Assembly: GCA_017795105.1 (NCBI GenBank) | Contig: CP051247.1 | Span: forward strand, 2,294,001 to 2,358,000 | Reading direction: 5' to 3' | Origin: Planctomycetaceae bacterium | GTDB taxonomy: Bacteria; Planctomycetota; Planctomycetia; Planctomycetales; Planctomycetaceae | DNA length: 64,000 nucleotides | In this document: positions 36,261 to 50,622 of the stretch, in pieces | Position numbering within the stretch: position 1 is the stretch's first letter | How the letters are laid out: every line of letters starts with the position of its first letter | Notes under the pieces: model-generated | Told to the model about the DNA's origin: nothing | Databases searched by the model: none | Seen by the model: the letters and a program-made list of their open reading frames with translations, nothing else | Program-made: the position numbers and the translations under genes

Positions 36261-37931
36261 TTACTCGACTTCTTCGGTGAGCATCAGCTCGGAGACCGAA
36301 TATCCAGGCCCCAGGGGGGTCAGGTTGCGATGACGGAGGATGACCGGCTCGGTCCCGGCGATATCGACCACGACTTCGATTCTGACGACCGGTCCACCCG
36401 ATTTCCAGAAGCCGGTCGACACGAACCGATAAGTTCGGCTCTGTGCGGTCAGGAACGGTTCGAGTTGCACCAGTCCCGCGACATCGATGTTGCCGTTCTG
36501 CAGCAACTCAGCCGGCGAGGTCCACGTGCCGGCTCCATCGAGAATTTCATTGATCAATGCTTCCGAGATTTCCGGGAGCCCCGCCAGCGCTTCATAAGTC
36601 GCATGATTCATATCGATCCGACCGGGCCGCGTCGGCGTACTGACCGTCGTCAACAGGTCTTCGGCCATCTGAATGTAAGAGAGATCATCGCTGGTCCAGG
36701 GACTCTGGATCGTTTCGTCTTCGGTTTCGACCACAGCGTCGATTAGTTCATAAGGCGACTGAATGACATACTGCCCGGACGCCCCAGCATTTCCGTCATC
36801 CATCATATTGGGCGGGTTATTATTTGGGATGTTATTCTCTCCCTGATCACTGACATTGCCAGGGTTTTCCCGTGCGGTAATCACCGTGCCCGTCCCGATA
36901 CCGCTGTTGCTGTTGTTTCTTCCGCCACCGCCGGGTGCGGGTTGCGGGCCGCGAGCTCCAGGTTGCTCTCGCTGTGGTTGTGGTTGGGGTTGCCCGGGGT
37001 TGTTTTCATTTCCTGCAGACTGCTGAGGACCATTCTGACGGTACATTACGACGAACTGAGCGAACTCTTCGCCGAATTCAGTCGTCAAATCGGCTTCGAG
37101 CTGAGTGAGGTCTTCGGCATTGAGATCGATTTTCGGACTGGCATCGGTCCGCAGATTCGTCTCTCGGCTCCAGAGCGTGAGGTACTGCTCCCAGCCGAGA
37201 TCAAGCAAACCATCGGCATTGTCGATCGGCTCGCGAAGTTCGCCGTCGTCCTCTGAAGGATCGAGCCGCCCGTTGCGGTTGGCGTCTTCACCGTAAAGCA
37301 TGTCGGGCGTGATCTCAGGGATGCCGAGCAAATCGTCGAGCGATGTTAACGGAGCGTTGCGAATGATGAGATCGCCGTCGTCCGATTCGGTTCCGTAGTC
37401 GCGGGGCTCGGCGTCGGCATCGATGAAATCAAGAATCGTATCGGCCAGCGACTCGGTCATGTTGGGAAGCATCATCAACACGCCCCGCTGGTCTTCCAGA
37501 GGCACGTCGAGTTCGGCCAGAGCGTTCAGATTGATCTTTCCACCTTCCGAGCCGATCCCGAAGGTCAACGCTCCATTCTGGATTGTCGCTTCCGGACTCA
37601 AGAACACGCACATCAGGTCGTTCGGAACCTCGGCGTCTTCCTTACCGGCCTGTACCATCTGCCACGCGTAGTCTTCGGCGAGCATGCCGGGGAGTTCCGA
37701 AGGATCCATTTCAGGATCCGTCAGCCAGGCGAGCACGAAATCGACGCCCGACTGAGCCGATTGCAAAGCCTGAGCTTCCGACTTGTAGATGCTGGCGATC
37801 TCGCGTTCGGTCGTCATCCGCTCGGCGAACTGGTAGCACGTCAGCGACGCCATGATGATGACAACCATCACCACGACGAGCAGAAACCCACGGCGGTTCG
37901 GAATTGAGGGAGAAGTACGGCAGCTGCGCAT
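36261..37931 (-). CDS. gspK: Type II secretion minor pseudopilin GspK
   Basis: 556 aa, long for GspK (usually about 330). The prepilin start NRRGFLLVVVMVV places the predicted cleavage after Gly15, with the family's missing Glu at position 5. The GspK alpha domain follows, with GGKINLNA, a SAM-like helix pair and TSLDDLLGIPEIT. Residues 217-228 (DANRNGRLDPSE) form an EF-hand-like loop. Residues about 300-385 are a Gln/Asn/Pro/Gly-rich low-complexity insertion. The C-terminal part repeats an IDMNHATYEALAGLPEIS helix-hairpin-helix. GspK caps the pseudopilus tip. It opens the K-L-M block. Confidence 0.88.
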   Translation of the reverse strand: MRSCRTSPSIPNRRGFLLVVVMVVIIMASLTCYQFAERMTTEREIASIYKSEAQALQSAQSGVDFVLAWLTDPEMDPSELPGMLAEDYAWQMVQAGKEDAEVPNDLMCVFLSPEATIQNGALTFGIGSEGGKINLNALAELDVPLEDQRGVLMMLPNMTESLADTILDFIDADAEPRDYGTESDDGDLIIRNAPLTSLDDLLGIPEITPDMLYGEDANRNGRLDPSEDDGELREPIDNADGLLDLGWEQYLTLWSRETNLRTDASPKIDLNAEDLTQLEADLTTEFGEEFAQFVVMYRQNGPQQSAGNENNPGQPQPQPQREQPGARGPQPAPGGGGRNNSNSGIGTGTVITARENPGNVSDQGENNIPNNNPPNMMDDGNAGASGQYVIQSPYELIDAVVETEDETIQSPWTSDDLSYIQMAEDLLTTVSTPTRPGRIDMNHATYEALAGLPEISEALINEILDGAGTWTSPAELLQNGNIDVAGLVQLEPFLTAQSRTYRFVSTGFWKSGGPVVRIEVVVDIAGTEPVILRHRNLTPLGPGYSVSELMLTEEVE

Positions 37932-38055
37932 ACAGAATTAAACCCTGCCAACCGGAAAACGGGTTGCCCCGAGAAGCGGGAACCCGGGAATTCTCGATAA
38001 CTGGGAGGATTATAACGAAAACGCGGGCCGGCGAGCGAACTTACGTCATGGGCCC

Positions 38056-38204
38056 GGGTGCCATGCCCACGCTCGCCGTGGGCATGATTAGTTTGACGCG
38101 GAAGAATCAAAAGCGATGAAGTGCGAACGCCACATGGGAAGTGGGTCAGGTTTTCGACGGGGCGACGTCTATTGCATGCCCACGCAAGCGTGGGCATGGC
38201 ACCC
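38056..38204. repeat. Inverted pair of GGGTGCCATGCC palindromes (family B)
   Basis: The outer 17 bases at 38056-38072 and 38188-38204 are perfect inverted repeats, and each end is itself a short palindrome (CATGCCCACGC / GCGTGGGCATG). The 149-bp element ends 15 bp past the rfbA stop. No gene inside. Confidence 0.85.
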
Positions 38205-38219
38205 AACACGGGGAACGTG

Positions 38220-39101
<882 letters not shown>

Positions 39102-39143
39102 AAGGATTCCATCGCCGTCTACATATCCCCAGAAGCAAATCCC

Positions 39144-39199
39144 AACCCGAAGCGTAAGCGAGGAAAACCGGCGTCGGTCCCTCGCTCACGCTTCGGGTT
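39144..39199. repeat. Inverted AACCCGAAGCGT repeat (family C)
   Basis: The stretches AACCCGAAGCGTAAGCGAGG (39144-39163) and CCTCGCTCACGCTTCGGGTT (39180-39199) form a long stem with one mismatch and a small loop. It lies 29 bp past the stop of the UDP-glucuronate epimerase gene. Reading through it gives an NPKRKRGKP-type peptide, a known source of false gene calls in planctomycetes as far as I recall. Confidence 0.9.
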
Positions 39200-39227
39200 A
39201 AGATGCTGACTGAGACTCGATCAATCA

Positions 39228-40234
<1,007 letters not shown>

Positions 40235-40238
<4 letters not shown>

Positions 40239-41185
40239 AATTCACCCTTTCGAATCCGTTCTCGGTAATAATCAACTGCGTGACGCAGTCCTGTTTCCAG
40301 TGACGTGGTCGGCTCCCATCCGAGGAGCGTTCTGGCTTTCGTAATGTCGGGACAACGCTGTTTCGGGTCGTCCTGCGGAAGCGGCTCGTGAATGGTGCCG
40401 CTCTTGGCCCCCGTCACTTTCAGCACGGCTTCCGCCAGTTCCTTCATTGTGTTTTCCGTCGGGTTGCCCAGGTTGACCGGGCCGAGTTCCTCGTCCTGAT
40501 TCATCATCCGCATCAGGCCATCGACGAGATCATCGACATAACAGAACGAGCGGGTCTGTTCGCCATCGCCGTACAACGTGAGTGGCTGACCGTGCAGAGC
40601 CTGCATGATGAAGTTCGACACAACGCGGCCATCATCAGGATGCATCCGAGGGCCGTACGTGTTGAAGATGCGAACGATGCGAACCTCGAGCCGATGGGCG
40701 AGGTGATAGTTCATGCAGAGCGATTCGGCGACCCGCTTGCCTTCGTCGTAACAGCTGCGGGGGCCGAGAGGATTCACGTTGCCCCAGTAATCTTCCCGCT
40801 GCGGATGCACTTCGGGATCGCCGTAAACTTCCGAGGTCGAGGTGTGCAGCACTCGGGCTCCGCAACGCTTGGCGAGACCGAGCACGTTGACCATGCCGAC
40901 GGTCGACGTCTTGATGGTTTTGATCGGGTTGAACTGATACGCCTTCGGCGAGGCCGGGCAGGCGAGGTTGTAAACCTGATCGGCTTCGACAAACAGCGGC
41001 CGGACGATGTCGTGCCGAATCAACTCGAAGTTGGGGTGATTCAGCAGATGCGCGACGTTCTGCTTGGAGCCGGAGAAGAAGTTGTCGACACAGATGACCT
41101 CATGTCCCTGCTCGATCAGCCGATCGCATAGATGACTGCCAAGGAAGCCGGCTCCACCGGTGACCAGGATCGTTTTCTGGGACAT
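40235..41185 (-). CDS. UDP-glucuronate decarboxylase (UXS)-type SDR
   Basis: 316 aa. The NAD motif is TGGAGFLGSHL, and the UXS signature HPQREDYWGNVNPLGPRSCY holds the catalytic Tyr, with Lys in YDEGKR. It converts UDP-glucuronate to UDP-xylose with release of carbon dioxide. Its stop overlaps the next gene by four bases. The two enzymes split UDP-glucuronate between UDP-xylose and UDP-galacturonate, both precursors for surface glycans or LPS. ATG at 41185. Confidence 0.93.
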
Positions 41186-41233
41186 GTCGCTCTGCTGTTA
41201 AGGGGTAGCCCGGCGAGCGAAGGTCCACAGCAG

Positions 41234-42214
41234 TTATCGCGGCTCATCGTCTGCGAAGTACTGCCGGGCGAACCAGCTCACTGTATTACTCAAGCCTGTT
41301 TCCAGGGTGGTTTCATCGTTCCAGCCGAACGTCTGACGGATGCGGTCCGCGTCCACGAGATTGGAGCGCAGATCGCCCGCCCGGGCAGGCCCGTGGTCCG
41401 GCTCGGGTACCGTAGTTAAACGTCCCGCATCCCGCAATGCCTGTTCGTTCAGGGCTCGCAGCCGCTCGGCAAGCTGGTTTACATCGGTCGGAATTCCGGT
41501 CCCGACATTGAAGGCGACATGAGATTCCGGCAAGGTTTCCGTGAGGGAAAGAACGTTCGCCCGGGCCACATCTTCGACATAGACGTAGTCACGAATGTAC
41601 TTCCCGTCGCCGTTGACCCGCGTCGATTCGCCTCGGATCATCCGCTGGCAGAAAATGGCCACCACACCCGCTTCGCCATGCGGATTCTGTCGCGGCCCGT
41701 AGACATTCGCATACCGCAGGGCGACCGTTTCCAGACCATGCTCGCGATTGAAGAACTCCAGATAGCGCTCGCCCGTCCACTTCGCGATCCCATACGGCGA
41801 GATCGGACTGGCCGGCCACGATTCGCCGACCGGCTCGGACACATCGCCATACAGCACCCCGCCGGAGGACGCAAAGACGAACCGTTTCACGCCGTGCTTC
41901 GAACCCAGTTCGAGCGTCGTGAGCAGCCCCATGATATTCACACGGGCATCGTAAGTCGGCTCGGCCACCGACTTGCTGACCGACATCTGAGCCGCCTGAT
42001 GACAAACCGCCTCCGGCTGCTCCTCCGCGAAGACCTTATCGAGGGCAGCCGCGTCACAAACATCGATCTGATGAAACGCGACCCCGACTGGCAGGTTCTC
42101 TTTGAAGCCGGTCGAAAGATCATCGACAACCACCGGCGTATGCCCGGCAGCCAGAAGCTGATCGACAACATGACTCCCAATAAACCCGGCCCCGCCTGTC
42201 ACGAGCACTTTCAT
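41234..42214 (-). CDS. UDP-glucose 4-epimerase-like SDR
   Basis: 326 aa with TGGAGFIGSHV, HQAAQMSV, ASSGGVLYG and the catalytic YGIAKWTGE, the pattern of GalE-related extended SDRs in sugar-nucleotide clusters. The C-terminal GDLRSNLVDADRIR block matches the family. It sits 48 bp upstream of the UXS gene on the same strand and probably belongs to the same transcript. True GalE activity versus another UDP-sugar epimerase cannot be told from sequence. Confidence 0.88.
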   Translation of the reverse strand: MKVLVTGGAGFIGSHVVDQLLAAGHTPVVVDDLSTGFKENLPVGVAFHQIDVCDAAALDKVFAEEQPEAVCHQAAQMSVSKSVAEPTYDARVNIMGLLTTLELGSKHGVKRFVFASSGGVLYGDVSEPVGESWPASPISPYGIAKWTGERYLEFFNREHGLETVALRYANVYGPRQNPHGEAGVVAIFCQRMIRGESTRVNGDGKYIRDYVYVEDVARANVLSLTETLPESHVAFNVGTGIPTDVNQLAERLRALNEQALRDAGRLTTVPEPDHGPARAGDLRSNLVDADRIRQTFGWNDETTLETGLSNTVSWFARQYFADDEPR

Positions 42215-42419
42215 GATCGGTTCTTTCTACTGGATGTCGCTCGTCTGTTGTTGTTTCGATTGGTTCGTCTGACCACGGAGACACGGAGGACACAGAGAAT
42301 AGAATGAGTGCGTCTCGGGTTCTATCGGACGATTGTTACATCGGGATGAAGAAAGGGAAGGCGAGGGCGTGTCTTCTGATGGCGTTATCCCGTCTTCTGG
42401 CTTGAAAACGAGTCCACTC

Positions 42420-42590
42420 GGGTGGCCCTGATAGCTCAGCTATCAGGGCGGCGAAGCCGTGGGAGGATGTCGTTTGGCGAATTTGGGCCCCCCCTTTGTT
42501 TCCCCTCTGAACGAAGTCTCTTCACAACAAATCGCCCAACTCCATACTCCGACGGCTGCGCCGCCCCGAAAGAATCTTTCGGGGCCACCC
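42420..42590. repeat. Inverted pair of family A repeats
   Basis: Copies at 42420-42466 and 42547-42590 face each other and end in GGGTGGCC / GGCCACCC. The first has an 11-bp perfect core hairpin (CCCTGATAGCT, one-base loop); the second keeps the flanks but has a different core, CCCCGAAAG / CTTTCGGGG. It ends 13 bp past the stop of the DUF1080-like gene and fills most of the 388-bp gap from 42215 to 42602; the remainder shows nothing. Confidence 0.9.
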
Positions 42591-42602
42591 AGATGTAGCT
42601 GC

Positions 42603-43322
42603 CTACGGTTTCGCCACATCCCAGAATCTGACGTCATCGACCACCGCATTCTTCGGCACACTGAAGGCGACGTGTCGCTTCACCGGGTGACCGTAGCCGG
42701 GGGATTGATGGGTAACGGAGTGCTTGCCGTCGACGGTGGCCGTGCAGGTGTCGCCTTCGATCACGATTTCCATCTCATGCCACACGTCCGGCTCCAGCGA
42801 GATCTTTTCCGATTTCACGAAGTCAGCGACTTCTTCCCGCAGCTTCTTCGGGTCTTCCCCTGCTTTGCGACGGGTGTAGCGGTCGAGTTCCATCGTGCCG
42901 TATTTCTGGTCTTCGACCGACAGGCGGCTCGTATTCACTTTGATGCTCGCGATGTGCCCGGCGTGCACGGTTTTCAGCTGCAGGTCGCTGAAGTTGAAGG
43001 CGAGCTGATCGTTCGGGCCGAGTTGAAAACGGAAGCGGACACAACAGTCGCTCAGGTCGAGAACTTGCTTCACGGTCACGGCATGATCGGCCTGCGGCGA
43101 GATATGGACGACAAGCGTCCCGTCCTTCAGGTCGACCTGTTTGTCCCCCTTGGCTCTGCGCTTGCTGTTCGTCGTCCAGCCGTTGCCGACGTCTTCTTTC
43201 TGGTCGTTCTTTTCAGAGCGTTCGAACTGATCGGTGAAAACTGGCTTCGTGGCCGGCTCTTTCGCCACAGCCGTCAGCGACAGACTTCCCAGCAGCAATG
43301 CACTCAGAGCGAGACTTTTCAT
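42603..43322 (-). CDS. Secreted DUF1080/LamG-like protein
   Basis: 239 aa. A signal peptide (cleavage near AVA-KEP, about residue 20) is followed by a beta-rich domain with segments such as FRFQLGPNDQLAFNF, SIKVNTSRLS, HEMEIVIEGDTCTATVDGKH and HVAFSVPKNAVVDDVRFWDV, matching the 3-keto-disaccharide-hydrolase (DUF1080) concanavalin-like fold that is expanded in planctomycetes. The exact substrate is unknown. It is 53 bp downstream of the membrane-protein gene on the same strand. Confidence 0.72.
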   Translation of the reverse strand: MKSLALSALLLGSLSLTAVAKEPATKPVFTDQFERSEKNDQKEDVGNGWTTNSKRRAKGDKQVDLKDGTLVVHISPQADHAVTVKQVLDLSDCCVRFRFQLGPNDQLAFNFSDLQLKTVHAGHIASIKVNTSRLSVEDQKYGTMELDRYTRRKAGEDPKKLREEVADFVKSEKISLEPDVWHEMEIVIEGDTCTATVDGKHSVTHQSPGYGHPVKRHVAFSVPKNAVVDDVRFWDVAKP

Positions 43323-43374
43323 GAGAGATCCCTCAGCAGGAGAATGAAGCCCGGAAGCGGGCAGGAGACTGCCT

Positions 43375-43977
43375 CTATGATACCGGCCCGGCTTCTGAAC
43401 CGCACGCTTTCAGTGCGATGCCGTACGAACGCAGATACCGCAGCTGCGTTCGCAACAGGACCGTCGTCAACGCCGCACAGAGAACGACCAGCACTGCGCC
43501 GATCAACATGCCTTGAGAAGTAATCTCACCCCGGAACGCCTGCCGGCCCGCGATCCCCAGGACTAGTGCGGCCATAACGCCGTTGTTGATGAGCCCGGTG
43601 AGCCAGATGATGCGCAGATCCCGATCATCCGTTCGTACGGTGAGTGCGGTTCGCTCCTCAGTTGAGATTTCGCACGGGTTGCGAAACGCTTTGCGGCATC
43701 GAACAAGTCGGCGGCGGAGGGTCAGAATCAGTAGACCGTTGAGTGCCGCGACTTCCATCAGCAGCGTCGACCAGATCAGTAAGGGGATCGTGTTGAATTC
43801 CGGAGATTCCCGCTGCCATCGCGGCACAAACATGGTCACGGAGTAGTAGCTCAGAATGAATGGCCATGCATTGAAAATCAGCTGAAGTCGAGCCAGCGCA
43901 CCGGTCGAAAGCAGCTCCCGGTCGGTCGGGAGCTGCGATTCAGTGAGTCCCAAAGCAGTCGGTTCTTCAGAGGTCAT
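43375..43977 (-). CDS. Four-helix membrane protein of unknown function
   Basis: 200 aa with four predicted membrane helices: about 35-52, 64-83, 127-148 and 160-177, each flanked by charged loops; the loop between the second and third is rich in Arg. No family recognised. It lies 65 bp past the stop of a nucleoside hydrolase gene on the same strand, so it may be at the tail of that transcript. Confidence 0.6.
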   Translation of the reverse strand: MTSEEPTALGLTESQLPTDRELLSTGALARLQLIFNAWPFILSYYSVTMFVPRWQRESPEFNTIPLLIWSTLLMEVAALNGLLILTLRRRLVRCRKAFRNPCEISTEERTALTVRTDDRDLRIIWLTGLINNGVMAALVLGIAGRQAFRGEITSQGMLIGAVLVVLCAALTTVLLRTQLRYLRSYGIALKACGSEAGPVS

Positions 43978-44042
43978 CGGTCCGTCCTGCTATATTGACG
44001 CTGACGGATACGCCCGGAGGGGCCACCCATTATTGGGACTGC

Positions 44043-45051
<1,009 letters not shown>

Positions 45052-45059
<8 letters not shown>

Positions 45060-46098
45060 GGCCGGCTCCTTTCAACGGTGGTTGACTGGTCAGACTGCGG
45101 AGGCATTCGACGACTCGAACTCGCTGCAGGTCGGTCATCGTCAGAAACCGATCCCGTTCCGAGGCACTGGCTTCATAACGGCAATAACCGTCGTCTTCAA
45201 TGGTCACCTTCCCGGTTCCCGACAGTCCGAAGTAGCCATCGTTCGGGCGGACGGCATACAGCACGCTCGTCAGATCCCAGCTCGGGCGGTCGTGGTTCGG
45301 CCCGCTGTGCAGTAGGTACGATTCACGCACGATGTGATGGTCGACATAGCCGAAGTCGCGATGAATGCTGCGACGGGGATAGCGGGTGGCGATGCCGATT
45401 TCGAATCCACTCCAGATGACCGGCACCGACTCGGGCCACTTCGCCGCGAACCGCTGCATGGAATCGATGCCATTCTTCACATTCGCTTCCAGGAAATGGT
45501 CATCGCCATTGATCGGCTCGAATGCTCCAGCCATCACCGAGACGAGCTTGACCTTCTGTCGGATCAGTTCGGCTCCATTCAGCGGGCTGTTCTCATCCGG
45601 CTGCGACTCGACCAGATCGGCCAGATTCGCGGCCAGCCCGACCTGAATCAGCACGACGGAATGGTCGTCCGCTTCCGCCAGTGTCTTTCGCAGCAGATCG
45701 ACGGCCAGCGGAAGTTCATCATTCGATTTCACATCGTGTGGATAACGAAGTTTTCCGTTGTCTTTCTCGTTGATTAGAGCAAGGTACTTACTGTCGCGAA
45801 CCTGAGCATCGCGGGTCACGCCGATTGGGATATCGGGCCGGTTGTAGAACGTGTTGACCGCATCGGTGAACGGGCCAGTGAGCGGATTGATCTTCGAGAT
45901 CGTGACGGCGAGCAGTTCGCACTCGCCGCGATCGGCCAGCGTGTGCAGCATCGCCAGCGCGAGCACATCGTCGACATCGCCGGTGATATCGGTATCGAAG
46001 ATGACCTGCACCGGGCGGTCATCGGCTGCCGTCACAGCCTGACACAGGACGCCGGTCAACAGCAGCGCCCCGAGGAAACGGTATGTGTTATTGAGCAC
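45052..46098 (-). CDS. Secreted nucleoside hydrolase-like protein (paralogue 2)
   Basis: 348 aa from GTG at 46098; this start gives a conventional signal peptide ending near TAA-DDR. An ATG at 46128 is in frame but lacks a ribosome site. The fold signatures are FDTDITGDVDDVLALAML, GLAANLADLV, ANVKNGID and RPSWDLTSVLYAV. It overlaps the RbsC gene by eleven bases and the next paralogue by eight, so it is translationally coupled to the ribose importer. Confidence 0.85.
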
Positions 46099-47070
46099 GG
46101 GAGTTTCTCTTTCGTTGTCGAAGGGCATCCAGCAGCACGGCTATCACAATCACGCCGCCGGTAATGATTCGTTTGATCGGGTCCGTCGCTCCCACATGGG
46201 CCAGACCGGTTTGCAGCACGGCGATAATCAGCACGCCAAAGAATGTATGAATAACAGAACCGCGACCACCCATCAGGCTCGTCCCGCCGATCACACATGC
46301 CGCGATCGCTGCCAGTTCCAGCCCCACGGCTGCATTCGGATCAGCCGAGGAAAGTCGCGACGTCTGCATCACGCCGGCAACCCCGCAAAGGAGTCCGCTG
46401 ATGGTGAAGATGGCGATCGAATAGGGAGCCGCGTTGATGCCCGACATACGGACCGCTTCGGCATTTGTTCCAATGGCGACTGCGTACCGCCCGAAGACCG
46501 TTCGGGTGAGCAGTATCTGCCCGGCGATCACGACGCCGATGGCAACCAGAAACGCGGGAGAAATCGCGAGGCCGGGAATGGCCGTACCGATCCATTCGAC
46601 TTTGGAGCCGATGTACTTCGTCTGCGAATCGGTCGCCAGATACGCGAAACCCCGGGCCATTTCCAGCATGCCGAGCGTGACAATGAACGACGGAATCCGT
46701 GCCTTCACGCTGATCAATCCGTTGACGAGACCGCATAACGATCCGACGAACAAACTCGCCGGAATCGCCGCGGCAAGCGGCAGACCCTGGTCGATCATCA
46801 CCACGCCCATGATCGATGAGGACAGCGCGAGCAGCGAACCGACAGAGAGATCGATTCCGCCGATGATCAGCACGAGCGTCATCCCGACGGCAATCACGGT
46901 CAGATCGGGAATCTGATTGAGCACCGAAGTCACTGTCGACGCCGATAGAAAGTTCCGACTGCTGAGGCTGAAGATCACGATCAACAGCAGCAGCACGCCG
47001 AGCATCCCGGCATACGGAATCACGGAAGCCAGCAATGCTGAACGACGGGAGGTCTTTGGAGGATTCGACA

Positions 47071-47071
<1 letters not shown>
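46088..47071 (-). CDS. rbsC: Ribose-type ABC transporter permease
   Basis: 327 aa with about nine to ten membrane helices and the RbsC-family segments LIIGGIDLSVGSLLALSS and RTVFGRYAVAIGTNAEAVRMSGI (the cytoplasmic coupling loop). It forms the membrane channel of the sugar importer. It overlaps the ATPase gene by one base and the nucleoside hydrolase gene by eleven. Confidence 0.93.
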
Positions 47072-48599
<1,528 letters not shown>

Positions 48600-48603
<4 letters not shown>

Positions 48604-49580
48604 TCGCCCAGATCCTCAGCGGTGATCAGATCGACCGGCGTTTCGCGATCTTCGACCTCGGCTTCCGAATCCTCGATCAGCTTCAACGCGTACTCGATGC
48701 CATAGACCGCCAGCTTGTCGCCGTGCTGATCGGCTGTGGCCAAAACCTTGCCTTCTTTCATTGCCTCCCGAACTGCCGGAATGTTATCGAAACCGACGAC
48801 GAGGACCGGATGATCGAGCCCCGCACTCTGCACGGCGGCCACTGCACCGAGAGCCATGTTGTCGTTGGCGGCCAGAATCGCTTTGATCTCCGGATGCTCA
48901 CTGAGCATCGAGGCCGCCACGGTGTTGGCCTGGCTCATCTCCCATTGAGCCGACTGGCTGGCGACGATATTGATGTCGGCGGCTTTCATCGCTTCTTCGA
49001 AACCGAGCCGCCGTTGGGTGCCGTTGAACGAGGTTCGAATCCCTTCCAGAACCGCGACTGCCGCCCCGGCTTCGAGTTTCGTTGCCAGATAGTCGCCCAC
49101 TTTCTTCGCCCCGGCTTTATTGTCCGGGCCGACAAACGGAATCGAAACGCCTTCCTGCTCCAGCACTTCCTGATCGAGTCGGTTGTCGATGTTGATCACG
49201 ACGATCCCGGCCTTCTGTGCCCGACGCAGAGCCGGAACGAGAGCCTTGGAATCGGCCGGAGCGATGACGATGGCATCGACCCCGGCGGCGATCATCTCTT
49301 CCACCAGTGCGACCTGCCGGCTGAGGTCCCGTTCATCTTTAATTCCGTTGACGATCAGCTCGTATTCCCCGGCATGAGCAGCCTGGTGCTCTTCCGCTCC
49401 CTTCGCCATCGCCGAGAAAAAATCGTTGGCGAGCGACTTCATGATGAGAGCGATTCGCGGCTTGCCGGAGTCGGCTGCTCCCGAACCGGTTGCATTGCCG
49501 CCGTTCTCGCCGGGAGCACAGCCAAGGACCGTGCCCATCGCAAGTGTGGCCAGCAGGAGTAGTCTCTGAACTGTTTTCAT
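48600..49580 (-). CDS. rbsB: Ribose-type ABC transporter substrate-binding lipoprotein
   Basis: 326 aa. A signal sequence ends in a lipobox with Cys21 (VLGC), so the protein is a lipoprotein. The periplasmic-binding fold follows with the RbsB-like IALIMKSLANDFFSAMAKGAEE, VDAIVIAPADSKALVPALR, VVINIDNRLD and VVGFDNIPAVREAM. It binds ribose or a related sugar and delivers it to RbsC. It lies 40 bp past the ribokinase stop. Confidence 0.93.
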
Positions 49581-49620
49581 GGTGTCCCCTTCAAAGGGCT
49601 GTTGATTGGAATGTGTCTAA

Positions 49621-50574
49621 TTATTCGTCGCCCGGGCCGCTGTGCTGCTGCAGGAGTGCTTCGATCTCGTTTCGCCGTGGCATCGCCGGCTGGGCTCCGG
49701 GCTTTGAAGCCGCGAGGGCCCCGGCTGCACAGGCGAAGCGGGTGGCCTGCAACAGATCGCCCGTTTCCATCCAGCGGACGGCCAGAGCTCCGGCGAAGGC
49801 ATCGCCGGCTGCGGTGGTGTCGACCGCTTCGACAGCAAACGGAGCGAGAAACTCCAGCGTCTCGCCGTCGCAGAGCACCGCCCCTTCCGAGCCGAGAGTG
49901 ATGATCGCGTTCTTCACGCCGCGTCGGACCAGTTGCCACGCCGCCTGTCGGGCATCCTGCACCGATTCAATCGGCGTCCCGAGCAGAATCTCGGCTTCCG
50001 ACTGATTCGGGCAGATGACATCGACCCGCAGCAGTTCTTCCGGCAGATTCTCGACAGCGGGAGCCGGGTCGACGATCACCTTCACCCCGGCTTCGCGAGC
50101 GATATCGATCGCGGCCAGCACCGCATCGAGCGGGATTTCGAGTTGAACGACGAGCACGTCCGACTCACGGATGATGTCCGCGTGCTGTTCGACATCGACC
50201 GCTGTCACTTCGCCGTTGGAGCCGGGCACGACGACAATCGAATTCTCACCCGAGTCTTCGACCATCACTACGGCGAGTCCACTGGAGATACTCGGCGTCC
50301 GCAGGACGTGATCGGTCTTCACGCCTTCGCGGTTCAGATTGTCGATGAGCCGATCGGCGAAGCTGTCGCTGCCGACGCGACCGAGATGAATCACGTCCGC
50401 TCCGAGACGAGCCGCGGCGACGGACTGATTGGCCCCCTTGCCTCCGGGACTTTCCACGGAGTTCGAAGCCGTAATCGTCTCCCCCGGGGCTGGCAGTTTG
50501 CGGGAACGCACGACGAGATCCATGTTAATAGACCCGACGATGGTGATACGCGGTTTGGTGCCGGACATGTTCAT
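49621..50574 (-). CDS. rbsK: Ribokinase
   Basis: 317 aa PfkB-family kinase. The sugar-binding motif GGKGANQSVAAARLG is near residue 43, and the catalytic/ATP signature DTTAAGDAFAGALA is near 250. It phosphorylates ribose to ribose-5-phosphate after import. The ATG at 50574 is 171 bp downstream of the third nucleoside hydrolase stop; a family A repeat lies between. Confidence 0.95.
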   Translation of the reverse strand: MNMSGTKPRITIVGSINMDLVVRSRKLPAPGETITASNSVESPGGKGANQSVAAARLGADVIHLGRVGSDSFADRLIDNLNREGVKTDHVLRTPSISSGLAVVMVEDSGENSIVVVPGSNGEVTAVDVEQHADIIRESDVLVVQLEIPLDAVLAAIDIAREAGVKVIVDPAPAVENLPEELLRVDVICPNQSEAEILLGTPIESVQDARQAAWQLVRRGVKNAIITLGSEGAVLCDGETLEFLAPFAVEAVDTTAAGDAFAGALAVRWMETGDLLQATRFACAAGALAASKPGAQPAMPRRNEIEALLQQHSGPGDE

Positions 50575-50622
50575 TCTCGTTGGGGCCGTTGTGCGGACGG
50601 GGATTTTTTAGAACCGAGAGTA

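Noticed and set aside
38056..38204. Insertion sequence remnant
   Set aside because: Perfect termini but only 149 bp and no coding remnant; a REP/MITE-type element fits better.
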